Shown here: positions 1 to 7,282 of the stretch, piece after piece
Layout of the letters: every line of letters begins with the position of its first letter
How positions within the stretch are numbered: the first letter of the stretch is position 1
Assembly (NCBI GenBank): GCA_025450095.1
Contig: JANWID010000205.1
Location: 1 to 16,816, forward strand
From: Bacteroidia bacterium
Lineage (GTDB): Bacteria; Bacteroidota; Bacteroidia; AKYH767-A; OLB10
Direction of reading: 5' to 3'
DNA length: 16,816 nt
The notes under the pieces: model-generated
What the model saw: only the letters and a program-made list of their open reading frames with translations
Databases searched by the model: none
Told to the model about the DNA's origin: nothing
Made by a program: the position numbers and the translations under genes

Positions 1-4
1 GCAT

Positions 5-284
5 GAATGAAAAACAGTATTTACATGCGAGCAGAATAAAAAAAATCTCAGCTCTCTGTACTGTTACTCATTCTCGTTCTCTGCCTGATACAAGCTAAAT
101 GATGGAATGAAAAACAGTATTTACATGCGAGCAGAATAAAAAAAATCTCAGCTCTCTGTACTGTTTCTCATTCTCGCTCTCTGCCTGATATAAGCTAAAT
201 GATTGAATGAGAAACAGTATTTACATGCAAGCAGCATGAAAAAAATCTCAGCTCTCCATACTGTTACTCATTCTCATTCTCTGC
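5..284. repeat. 100-bp tandem repeat, about 2.8 copies
   Basis: Three head-to-tail units begin at 5, 105 and 205, so the period is exactly 100 bp. Units 1 and 2 differ at about four positions. Unit 3 is more diverged and loses similarity after about 284. Each unit has a short internal inverted repeat: its start (GAATGA[A/G]AAACAGTA) is nearly the reverse complement of a segment about 54 bp downstream (TACTGTT[A/T]CTCATTC). Each unit could therefore fold into a hairpin with a stem of about 15 bp and a loop of about 39 nt. No convincing ORF runs through it. The array reaches the window edge, so its true copy number is unknown. Confidence 0.9.
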
Positions 285-367
285 ATCAAATTAGAAAATA
301 TTAAAAATCGGAGGGAGAAAGTTTAAACATTCCGTTCACCATTCCTCACTAAGAATTGATGAAAGTA

Positions 368-413
368 AGAACGAGAATGAGAAACAGAACGGAGAGCTGA
401 GTGGGTATTTTTT
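368..413. repeat. Inverted partial copy of the 100-bp repeat
   Basis: The segment containing GAGAATGAGAAACAG, then GGAGAGCTGAG and a T-rich run, is the imperfect reverse complement of the part of the tandem unit that reads A-run, CTCAGCTCTC, CTGTTACTCATTCTC (copy 3, about 240-283). Together with copy 3 it can form a long imperfect hairpin with a loop of about 90 nt. The alignment was made by eye. Confidence 0.7.
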
Positions 414-463
414 TGGAGCGCAGCTTTTGGTTCTCCTGGCTCCGTCCGGCCCGCTTTCCGTTC

Positions 464-568
464 GCCCTGTAGTATTGCAGTTTATTGCTTTTATTTTAAC
501 CAAATCCATTAGCCCGATGCACCATGTATATATCAAATTGGTCTGCAAAGCTGCAATTACTACAGGGC
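464..568. repeat. Imperfect inverted repeat, arms 464-480 and 551-568
   Basis: The 17-base left arm (GCCCTGTAGTATTGCAG) is the reverse complement of the right arm (CTGCAATTACTACAGGGC) apart from one extra T on the right. The arms enclose about 70 nt without a credible gene. A stem with one bulged base recalls integron attC geometry, but no GTT/AAC core sites lie at its ends, so I leave it as a structured element of unknown function. The rest of 285-761 holds no gene I can support. Confidence 0.6.
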
Positions 569-679
569 TACACTCCAATCGGGGCTAGGGTAGTGGCGCC
601 TGTAGGTGGTGGCAACTGTGGGGGAGATTTTATTGAATTGGAAATACTCAGTCCCTCTAGAAAATTATCGACTAATCGT

Positions 680-687
680 TATCTTTG
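680..687 (+). promoter_or_regulatory. Weak candidate Bacteroidota -7 element (TATCTTTG)
   Basis: TATCTTTG matches the Bacteroidota -7 consensus TAnnTTTG exactly, but no TTG lies at the usual 17-23 nt upstream distance. It lies about 75 bp before the proposed cassette boundary at 762/763 and faces the two cassette genes, so it could supply their transcript. This is inference; the motif is short enough to occur by chance. Confidence 0.25.
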
Positions 688-762
688 ATAAGGCGCGATA
701 AAACTTCGCATATGCAACTTTATTGAGCGGATAAGTAGGGTTTTGTGGCGTGTATAAGTGAG

Positions 763-2121
763 TTAGCTGCAACATTACGAGCGACCTGTAACAGACAGAA
801 GGATTGAAAACATTAAACATAATAATTATGACATTTCTTAAACCAAATTTTATCCTTCTACTTTTTTCTTGCCTTTTCACACACATCTCTCAAGCACAAA
901 AAATTGATAGCACAGGAATAACAATTGCACAGATTAAAATAATTCATTCAACGATCTTAAAAGAAGACAGAAAAATTTATGTTTACACTCCTGTAAATCA
1001 TTCTGAGCCGCTTCCAGTTATCTATTTAATGGATGGAGAAAACATTTCATTAGTAGCTTGCATTGTAGATTTTCTCTATCAAACAAATCAGCTCCCACCA
1101 ATGATAGTTGTTGGCATTGGCAATTACGAGTATGACAGAGCTCGCGATTTAACACCTACCCACAACCTCCTGAATATGGATGGTACGACAGACAGTATTT
1201 TTTGGAAAAACTCAGGAGTAGGCGAAAATTTCCTGAAATTTATAAAGGATGAAGTAATGCCGTTTGTAGAGAAGAATTACAATCCTTCGCCTAACAAAAT
1301 ATTTTTCGGACATTCTTTAGGTGGTTTAATGTCTGCTTACTGTCTGTTAAATCATCCTGAAATGTTTAATTCATATATTGCAGTTAGTCCGTCTCTTTGG
1401 TGGGACAAAGAATCCATTTTCAAAAACTCTGACATACTATTTAAAAACAAAGACTATAGCCATAAATCAATCTTTTTCAGTGATGGCAATGAAGGTGCTG
1501 AATATCATAAAAGTGTCAGCAAACTGGGATCTTTGCTTCAACAAAAGAATATATCAGGATTAAGATATAAGTATATTCCTTATCCCGAAGAAACACACAA
1601 TTCAGAATTAGTAAAGGCAACACAGGACGGATTAAATTTTGTCTTTGAAAATTGGAAACCAGCAAAGTCTGACACAACTCTTGAATTGGTAGTAAAGTTC
1701 TACGAAAATCGCTCGGAGAAAAATGGATTTCAAGAATTGCCACCCGAACAAGTAATCAATGAAATGGGCTACAAAATTTTAAACACACCAAACAAATTGG
1801 ATGAAGCTATAGAGTGTTTTGAATTAAATACTAAATATTATCCAACTTCATTTAATGCATTTGATAGCTTAGGTGATGGTTATTCAGCAAAAGGCGACAA
1901 AGTAAAAGCAATAGCAGCATATAAAAAATCAATTGCAATAAATCCAAATGTAGAGGAGACACAAAAGAAATTGAAAGCACTAGAATAGATGCAGCAGCTA
2001 ACAGCACCTACAAGAAATTGGCGGTTCAGTGGTTAAATGAAGCTTTGTGCTTCGTATCAAGTTCAGTGCTGGCAGACAGTTTAGTGCTTCGAAATCGCCA
2101 ACTTCTTGTAGCTGCAAAACG
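763..2121 (+). mobile_element. Probable integron gene cassette 1 (esterase-TPR gene)
   Basis: The proposed unit runs from the cut point inside a GTTAGCTGC site (762-770) to the G of GTTGTGC (2121). Its R'' site GCAGCTAAC (1994-2002) begins 5 nt after the stop codon at 1988 and is an exact 9-bp reverse complement of its own start. That is expected if the unit once existed as a circle with a paired attC. It holds a single gene on the same strand as the site polarity. No integrase gene lies in the window, and no clear attC precedes 762, so this may be an integrase-less cassette cluster. Weak point: the recombination site is asymmetric (see the attC entry). Confidence 0.6.
828..1988 (+). CDS. Secreted alpha/beta-hydrolase esterase with C-terminal TPR
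   Basis: The product is 386 aa. It probably hydrolyses an ester outside the cytoplasm and resembles the putative esterase D / siderophore-esterase (IroE/BesA-like) family; the substrate is unknown. Start: ATG at 828 gives a clean signal peptide (hydrophobic core FILLLFSCLF, cleavage after about SQAQ, residue 24). The upstream in-frame TTG at 804 would add eight residues before it. The nucleophile motif GHSLGG lies at 161-166 (Ser163), followed by a typical strand/SPSLWW segment. THNSE supplies a candidate catalytic His257; the acidic member of the triad is not certain. The last 70 or so residues (AIECFELN...NAFDSLGDGYSAKGDKVKAIAAYKKSIAINP) make about two TPR helix pairs, a common Bacteroidota fusion that may bind partners. 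It is the only gene of proposed cassette 1, with the recombination site starting 5 nt after its stop. Family is fairly sure; substrate is not. Confidence 0.88.
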   Translation: MTFLKPNFILLLFSCLFTHISQAQKIDSTGITIAQIKIIHSTILKEDRKIYVYTPVNHSEPLPVIYLMDGENISLVACIVDFLYQTNQLPPMIVVGIGNYEYDRARDLTPTHNLLNMDGTTDSIFWKNSGVGENFLKFIKDEVMPFVEKNYNPSPNKIFFGHSLGGLMSAYCLLNHPEMFNSYIAVSPSLWWDKESIFKNSDILFKNKDYSHKSIFFSDGNEGAEYHKSVSKLGSLLQQKNISGLRYKYIPYPEETHNSELVKATQDGLNFVFENWKPAKSDTTLELVVKFYENRSEKNGFQELPPEQVINEMGYKILNTPNKLDEAIECFELNTKYYPTSFNAFDSLGDGYSAKGDKVKAIAAYKKSIAINPNVEETQKKLKALE

Positions 2122-2127
2122 TTGTGC
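1994..2127 (+). repeat. attC-like recombination site (about 134 nt)
   Basis: The left core is GCAGCTAAC (1994-2002) and the right core is AACGTTGTGC (2118-2127). Between them are complementary arms: CTACAAGAAATTGGCG (2008-2022) pairs with CGCCAACTTCTTGTAG (2096-2111) with one mismatch. A smaller inner hairpin GAAGC/GCTTC lies near 2040-2053. This is the attC plan: AAC and GTT cores outside, a long imperfect palindrome inside. It departs from the classical form because core-to-stem spacing differs on the two sides, and each core has one mismatch to RYYYAAC/GTTRRRY. The upstream part of the ORF that opens at 2018 lies wholly inside it and is not coding. Confidence 0.6.
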
Positions 2128-2137
2128 GCAAAAATGT

Positions 2138-2662
2138 ATGAAAAAATTATTAATTATAATTATTTCTTTATTGAATTTCTCTTTTCAAAAGAGAGAAGAG
2201 AATAGCAATATCAAAACGACAGTTAAAGTCAGTCGTGTGATTTTATCACAACCCATTCAGAAATTGAAATTTACTACCCCAATTGAATATAATAAGTACG
2301 AGCTTGGAAAATTTTCAGGTAAACCAAGTGTAATAAATTATTCAAGTAACATCAATGCAAATAGATATCGATCAGCTATTAATTGGTCGATTGACAATTT
2401 CAATGTTAATTTTGCGGGACACTACAATCTTGCAAGGTGGGGTTGTGGTACAAGTTGTATAAATGGAGTTATCACTGATTTAATAACAGGAAGGGTATAT
2501 GATATTCCCTCCGCGACAATTGATTATCAATTTAAAATAGATAGTCGATTATTAATTGTAAATCCACCTGACAGTAATGGCTTTTATGATGAATGCAATT
2601 ACTGTGAACCAGAATTGTGGGTATGGAATGATGAAATGAAGAAATTTGAGAAATTAAAATGA
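2138..2662 (+). CDS. Small secreted protein, CGTSC family, function unknown
   Basis: The product is 174 aa. The start is the ATG at 2138, followed by a short signal peptide (KKLLIIIISLLNFSF); the ORF is open from 2018, but that part is the recombination site. The mature part has two conspicuous blocks: FAGHYNLARWGCGTSC (92-107), followed by VITDLITGRVYDIP (111-124), and DECNYCEPELWVW (151-163). Cysteines 103, 107, 153 and 156 could form disulfides or bind metal in the periplasm or outside the cell. The GCGTxC...DxxTGxVYDIP pattern resembles conserved hypothetical exported proteins that I have no named function for. It is the only gene of proposed cassette 2. Coding status is well supported; function is unknown. 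Confidence 0.8.
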   Translation: MKKLLIIIISLLNFSFQKREENSNIKTTVKVSRVILSQPIQKLKFTTPIEYNKYELGKFSGKPSVINYSSNINANRYRSAINWSIDNFNVNFAGHYNLARWGCGTSCINGVITDLITGRVYDIPSATIDYQFKIDSRLLIVNPPDSNGFYDECNYCEPELWVWNDEMKKFEKLK

Positions 2663-2667
2663 CTTTG

Positions 2668-2730
2668 GCACAACCACAAGGCCGGCTTAATTTGTTTTAT
2701 TTTTTAAATTATTGTAAGCCGATCCTGCGG
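2668..2730 (+). repeat. Truncated attC-like site at the end of cassette 2
   Basis: GCACAAC (2668-2674) is followed by CACAAGGCCGGCTTA. After an AT-rich loop, TAAGCCG (2714-2720) restarts the complementary strand and continues to CTGCGG (2730). The distance from TAAGCC to G2730 equals that expected for a full attC arm. The next bases are CAACCGG instead of the expected TTRRRY. The stem could also act as a weak transcription terminator for the gene ending at 2662. Confidence 0.4.
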
Positions 2731-2793
2731 CAACCGGCGGAACTTTAATAGCAACTTTAAAACGACTACGTAAAAGCTTAAATCCAAATTACC

Positions 2794-5310
2794 ATGAATA
2801 AAAATTTCATTTTGGCAATTACTGGATTGCTTTCATTATTCGTGCTTGGTTCATGCAACAAAATGAGAGAAAGAGAGACGGAAAGAAAACAGGATATAAG
2901 CGACTGGTTCATTAACCAACGTATTTTTCCTTATGGAACTATGGATTATGGCGCTTATAGCGATGCTGTAAAATATGTAAGTAGCGAGCGAGGCAGGCTA
3001 AGGTCACTGAGCCTGACCAGTAACTGGCAATTTGCCGGACCTGAAAATATCGGTGGAAGAATTACGGATGTAGAGATGCATTCATCTTCATTGCAGATCA
3101 TGTACATCTGCGCAGCATCGGGGGGAATATTTAAATCCACTAATGGAGGTGTTTCCTGGCTCCCAATATTTGATTCTCAGCCTACACTTTCTATAGGTGA
3201 TCTTGCCATTGCTCCATCTGATGCTAATATTTTATACGCCGGAACAGGCGAAGCGAATGCTGGGGGCGGCTCCATTACTTATGATGGAATGGGTATTTAC
3301 AAATCGGATGATGCAGGAAACACCTGGAATTACGCAGGATTGGATTCAACACGCAACACGGGTAGAATTGCAATCAATCCTTTTAATAAAGACATAGTAT
3401 ATGTTGCGGCAATGGGGGATTTATTTGGAAATACTGCCCAGCGGGGGATATATAAAACATCGGATGGTGGAACAACCTGGCAACAGGTACTTTTCCTTAA
3501 TGATTCCACGGGAGGAATAGATATAGTTGTTCATCCGCAAAACCCCGACACCGTTTTTGCATGCATGTGGACGCGTGTACGCAGACCTGATCGCAGGAAC
3601 TACGGAGGACCAGATTCAGGCATTTACCGTTCTTACGACGGAGGAATATCATGGACAAAACTAACGAATGGTCTCTCCCTTTTCGGAATTCCAGGACGCA
3701 TCGGAATTGATATTTCGCAATCAAATCCAAATATCCTTGTTGCAACTTTCACTGATGATTTCGGGGCACAGGAAGGCATTTATAAAACCACTGATTTTGG
3801 TGATTCCTGGACACTAGTTGGCTCTGCCGCGTTTACCACTTACAGCTATTGGTTCGGAAGAATAAAAATTGATCCTGTTGATCCTGCTATTTTATATTTT
3901 ATCGATTTTGATCTGCACAAGTCAATTGATGGCGGGCTAACATGGAATGCAACTGCTTCTTCCACGCATCCCGATCAACACGAAGTTTATATACATCCGC
4001 TCAATCACAATCTTGTTTTGCTTGGCAACGACGGTGGCTTATACCTTTCTAACAATGGCGGAAACACCTGGACACACGATGAGACGTTACCCATTACACA
4101 ATTTTACACCTGCGAATTGGACGAACAAAATCCCTTTAAGCTTTATGGTGGAGCCCAGGATAATGGAGTTCTTTCCACTGCAACCGGAAATTTTGATGAT
4201 TGGACAAATATCTGGTCTGGCGATGGCTTTGTTGTATTAGTTGATCCGAATGACCCTTTGCAGATCTATGCAGAAAACCAGTATGGTGGTTTAAATACAG
4301 GAACCAATGGAATTTCTTTCAGCGACCGCTTCAACTGGAATACTCCCTTTATATTTAACCCACTCAATTCAAATTCTCTTTTTCTTGGAACGAATAAAGT
4401 GTATAAATCAACCGACCGAGGTTTAAACTGGAGTGTATTAAGTCCGGATTTAACGAATAATACTGGTGTTGCGAGTTCTTACCCGATTATATACGAAACC
4501 ATCACTACTATTGATGTTTCTGCAGCAGATACTAATGTGATATACGCTGGAACCGATGACGGGCATGTATGGCTTACAGTAAATAACGGATTAAGCTGGT
4601 CGGATATCAGCAGCGGACTGCCTGTACGCTGGGTAACTCATATTGCTGCTGACCCTTTTGATCCACTGAGCGCTTATGTGGCACTTTCCGGTTACCGATT
4701 TCATGATACTATGTCGCATATCTACTTCACTAATAATGGCGGACAAAACTGGACTGATGTCGGGGGAAATCTGCCTGATGTACCTGTTAATGACGTGGTG
4801 ATTGATACCGTTAACAATGCCCTGTATCTTGCTACTGATGTTGGAGTTTTTTATGCATATTCTGGTAGTACAACCTGGCAAGTGCTCGGAACTTCTCTTC
4901 CATCTGCACCTGTCACTGATTTGCGCATTCATTATCCGACTATGACGTTGCTTGCGGCAACTTATGGTCGCTCCATGTATAAATTTGATTTAAATACACT
5001 TACTTCTATTTCGACTTTACAGTCTGTGAAAAACAATATTACAATCCGGATAAACCCAGTTCCTTTCAAAGACCATGCAGTAGTTCAATTGTACTTACCT
5101 GAAAATGTATCCGGAAAACTTTCCGCATATGATATGGGCGGGCACGAAATAAAAGTTTTACAAGAAGGTAATTTTAACCAGGGAATGAATCACATCGGGT
5201 TTACGTTGAATAAATATGAACAAGGAAGATTGCTTAATGGAATTGTACTTGTGAGGTTTGTTTCAGCAGCCGGAGATCAAGTAGCTGTAAAAGGAGTTTG
5301 TGCTAAGTAA
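2794..5310 (+). CDS. BNR/Asp-box beta-propeller lipoprotein with T9SS-like C-terminal domain
   Basis: The product is 838 aa, a VPS10/xyloglucanase-type propeller protein for the cell surface or exterior. Ten Asp-box motifs (S/T-x-D/N-x-G-x-x-W) are visible at about residues 115, 171, 222, 280, 332, 377, 419, 539, 595 and 646, for example TSDGGTTW (222-229) and SNNGGNTW (419-426). This fits two seven-bladed propellers or a large one. The N-terminus is a lipoprotein signal (LGSC, Cys21) followed by a charged stretch MRERETERKQ. The last 90 or so residues (NPVPFKDHAVVQLYLPE...AAGDQVAVKGVCAK) look like a T9SS type-A sorting domain. Glycosidase activity cannot be claimed: Asp-boxes are structural, and many such Bacteroidota proteins are only called glycosyl hydrolases by similarity. 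A decayed copy of its two ends, including about 11 bp before the start codon, lies at 7283-7829. Confidence 0.92.
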   Translation: MNKNFILAITGLLSLFVLGSCNKMRERETERKQDISDWFINQRIFPYGTMDYGAYSDAVKYVSSERGRLRSLSLTSNWQFAGPENIGGRITDVEMHSSSLQIMYICAASGGIFKSTNGGVSWLPIFDSQPTLSIGDLAIAPSDANILYAGTGEANAGGGSITYDGMGIYKSDDAGNTWNYAGLDSTRNTGRIAINPFNKDIVYVAAMGDLFGNTAQRGIYKTSDGGTTWQQVLFLNDSTGGIDIVVHPQNPDTVFACMWTRVRRPDRRNYGGPDSGIYRSYDGGISWTKLTNGLSLFGIPGRIGIDISQSNPNILVATFTDDFGAQEGIYKTTDFGDSWTLVGSAAFTTYSYWFGRIKIDPVDPAILYFIDFDLHKSIDGGLTWNATASSTHPDQHEVYIHPLNHNLVLLGNDGGLYLSNNGGNTWTHDETLPITQFYTCELDEQNPFKLYGGAQDNGVLSTATGNFDDWTNIWSGDGFVVLVDPNDPLQIYAENQYGGLNTGTNGISFSDRFNWNTPFIFNPLNSNSLFLGTNKVYKSTDRGLNWSVLSPDLTNNTGVASSYPIIYETITTIDVSAADTNVIYAGTDDGHVWLTVNNGLSWSDISSGLPVRWVTHIAADPFDPLSAYVALSGYRFHDTMSHIYFTNNGGQNWTDVGGNLPDVPVNDVVIDTVNNALYLATDVGVFYAYSGSTTWQVLGTSLPSAPVTDLRIHYPTMTLLAATYGRSMYKFDLNTLTSISTLQSVKNNITIRINPVPFKDHAVVQLYLPENVSGKLSAYDMGGHEIKVLQEGNFNQGMNHIGFTLNKYEQGRLLNGIVLVRFVSAAGDQVAVKGVCAK

Positions 5311-5608
5311 TTATCTCTTTTTTCGCAATACAAATTTGACTACATTTGAATTACGGCTCCGCAGTTGTGATTTTGATTAAAACCCGCACGTGCACCAGGC
5401 CGCATAACATTATCAGGTGTGTTTTTCGGCATCGGGACCTCAAACTGACTGCAAGAACTTAGCTAAGCGATATCACCAACACAAGTTATAAAGCCCAAAA
5501 GAAGCAGGTAAATTAACTATAGAAAATATATGGATAGGCTGGAAACCGGGTAACTTCAGTAACCATAAAAAGTGCGGAGTCAGCACTGAAATCACTGACG
5601 GTAAAAAA
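5311..5608. other. Intergenic stretch without a supported gene
   Basis: These 298 nt separate the two propeller genes. A TACATTTG at 5341-5348 matches the Bacteroidota -7 consensus but has no -33 partner. GCATAAC at 5402-5408 and GTTATAA at about 5487 look like attC cores but do not pair with each other or with a cassette start. GTCAG/CTGAC (about 5579-5599) can form a small stem just before the next start codon. I see no terminator or small gene. Confidence 0.4.
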
Positions 5609-7282
5609 ATGAAAAAGTATGCACTAACCACTTTTGTCATGCTGATCGTGATAACTATCGGCATGTTTCTGTATCAAAATGCAAATGCACAAGCCCCCAA
5701 CTGGCTTTGGGCGACTATGGCAGGCGGTGGCGGCATTGACATTGGCAGCAGCATTGCGGTGGACAGCAACGGGAATAGTTATGTAACGGGAGGGTTCTCC
5801 AGCGCATCCATAGGTTTCGGTACCGATACACTCTCAAGCGCAGGCAACACTGATATTTTTGTTGTGAAATATGATGCTTCAGGAAATGAAGTCTGGGCAA
5901 AAAGTGCTGGAGGAACCAATGCTGATGTAGGTGAAAGTATTGCTGTTGACGGCAGTGGAAACAGCTATGTAACCGGATCTTTTATGAGCGCATCCATCAC
6001 CTTTGGCACAACAACCCTTACCAATACTAGTTCGGGAACCATGGATATTTTTATTGTGAAATACGATGCTGCCGGAAATGTTCTTTGGGCAGTTAAAGCA
6101 GGTGGAACAGGTGCTGATGCAGGCACTGGAATTGCCGTTGATGGAAACGGTAGCAGTTATGTTACGGGCAACTTCACCAGTTCAACCCTTGCTTTTGGTA
6201 CAACTACCCTGACCAATGCTGGTGCCAATGATATTTTTATCGCTAAATACAATAGTTCAGGAGTTATCCAGTGGTCGGAAAGTGCTGGCGGAAATTATGA
6301 TGATATGTGCAACAGCATTGCGGTTGACGGCATCGGAAACAGTTATATTACCGGTGGATCTGGGAGTACATCCATTTCATTCGGTTCCATTACCTTGAAT
6401 ATAACAGGAGTCTACGATTTTATTATTGCGAAATATAATGGAAGCGGTAGCGCTCAATGGGCAAGGAATGCAGGCGTAGCAGATGGTAAAGACGTTACCC
6501 TTGATGGCAGTGGAAACTGCTATGTAACAGGAAGCTTTTCTACTGCAACAATCGCTTTTGGCACTTCTACCTTAACCAACGCAGGTTCATTCACGGGTGA
6601 TCTTTTTGTTGTGAAATACAATGCGGCCGGTACTGTTCAATGGGCAACTAGCACGGGAGGATACATTCAAGAATATGGATATGGTATTGCTGTTGACGGC
6701 AACGGGAACAGCTATATTACCGGCTCCTTTTCCAGCCCATCTGTTGTCTTCGGGTCCACTACCCTCACCCATTTACCAGGCGCAGATGCAGATATTTTTG
6801 TTGTAAAATATTCTTCAGCCGGCAATGCGCTTTGGGCAACAAGCGCATCTGGCGGCGATGATGAATATCCATATGACATAGCTGTTGACGGCAGCGGAAA
6901 CAGTTATATAACCGGCTATTTTCAAAGCGGAAATGTTTCTTTCGGCTCCAACACCCTGACGATTGTCGGAGGACAAGATGTTTTCATTGCGGGGCTTGAA
7001 GAGGTAGTCGGGATTAATGAAATCACCGGAAACGAAAATGATTTTATTCTTTCTCCCAATCCTGCTTCCGGTAATTTCACGATCACCTTTTCTTCCGCCA
7101 TCAAAAACGGAATAATTGAAATTATAAATGTGATGGGAGAAAAAGTACTGATGGAAAAAATAAAGAATGAATCGAACAAGGAAATTCATTTAATAAACAA
7201 CACTGCAGGAATTTACTTTGTGAAAGTATTTGATGAAGAGAAGAATTACTGCAAGAAATTAATAGTTGATCATGCCCATTGA
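5609..7282 (+). CDS. Secreted SBBP-repeat beta-propeller protein, T9SS cargo
   Basis: The product is 557 aa, ATG start. A signal peptide (LTTFVMLIVITIGMFLY, cleavage after about NANAQ, residue 28) is followed by seven tandem repeats of about 60 aa (about 180 bp) between residues 42 and 470. Each repeat reads approximately IAVDGSGNSYVTGSF...FGTTTLTNAG..DIFVVKYDAAGNVLWA, the SBBP (seven-bladed beta-propeller) pattern. Seven copies would close one propeller. The fourth and fifth copies deviate most (SITLNITGVYDF; DVTLDGSGNCY). The last 80 or so residues (FILSPNPASGNFTITFSS...NNTAGIYFVKVFDEEKNYCKKLIVDHAH) are a T9SS type-A sorting domain, so the protein is probably carried across the outer membrane and anchored or released. 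The ligand or role is unknown. Similar repeat DNA makes the locus prone to copy-number change. The decayed copy of the upstream gene starts right after the stop codon. Confidence 0.93.
   Translation: MKKYALTTFVMLIVITIGMFLYQNANAQAPNWLWATMAGGGGIDIGSSIAVDSNGNSYVTGGFSSASIGFGTDTLSSAGNTDIFVVKYDASGNEVWAKSAGGTNADVGESIAVDGSGNSYVTGSFMSASITFGTTTLTNTSSGTMDIFIVKYDAAGNVLWAVKAGGTGADAGTGIAVDGNGSSYVTGNFTSSTLAFGTTTLTNAGANDIFIAKYNSSGVIQWSESAGGNYDDMCNSIAVDGIGNSYITGGSGSTSISFGSITLNITGVYDFIIAKYNGSGSAQWARNAGVADGKDVTLDGSGNCYVTGSFSTATIAFGTSTLTNAGSFTGDLFVVKYNAAGTVQWATSTGGYIQEYGYGIAVDGNGNSYITGSFSSPSVVFGSTTLTHLPGADADIFVVKYSSAGNALWATSASGGDDEYPYDIAVDGSGNSYITGYFQSGNVSFGSNTLTIVGGQDVFIAGLEEVVGINEITGNENDFILSPNPASGNFTITFSSAIKNGIIEIINVMGEKVLMEKIKNESNKEIHLINNTAGIYFVKVFDEEKNYCKKLIVDHAH

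Larger units (their letters stand above)
2122..2730 (+). mobile_element. Probable integron gene cassette 2 (small secreted protein)
   Basis: The unit starts at the cut point of GTTGTGC (2121-2127). Its R'' site GCACAAC (2668-2674) begins 5 nt after the stop at 2662 and is the exact 7-bp reverse complement of that start, the same arrangement as cassette 1. It carries one gene, beginning 16 nt after the boundary, which is typical of cassettes. The right end is placed at G2730 because CGGCTTA/TAAGCCG arms and flanking lengths match a folded site up to there. The right core GTT is missing, so the site looks damaged. Confidence 0.5.

Noticed and set aside
336..578. 80-codon minus-strand ORF
   Set aside because: It runs through the inverted copy of the tandem repeat and one arm-pair element, and its product is low-complexity (PLSSPFCFSFSFLLSS) without any domain. 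It is more likely an accident of repeats.
2018..2137. N-terminal extension of the 2138-2662 gene
   Set aside because: These 40 codons lie entirely inside the palindromic attC-like site and end before a clear signal peptide starting at 2138.
2794..5310. Sialidase or glycosyl hydrolase function from the Asp-boxes
   Set aside because: Asp-boxes are structural and occur in many non-enzymatic propellers; no catalytic residues of a named family could be identified by eye.
5402..5493. attC-like cores GCATAAC and GTTATAA
   Set aside because: They pair only through about four bases inside, and neither matches a complementary site at the start of a flanking unit, unlike the two accepted sites.
5609..7282. 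Repeats of about 180 bp as a CRISPR or non-coding repeat array
   Set aside because: They encode a regular seven-fold SBBP protein repeat in one frame; spacing and divergence follow the protein.
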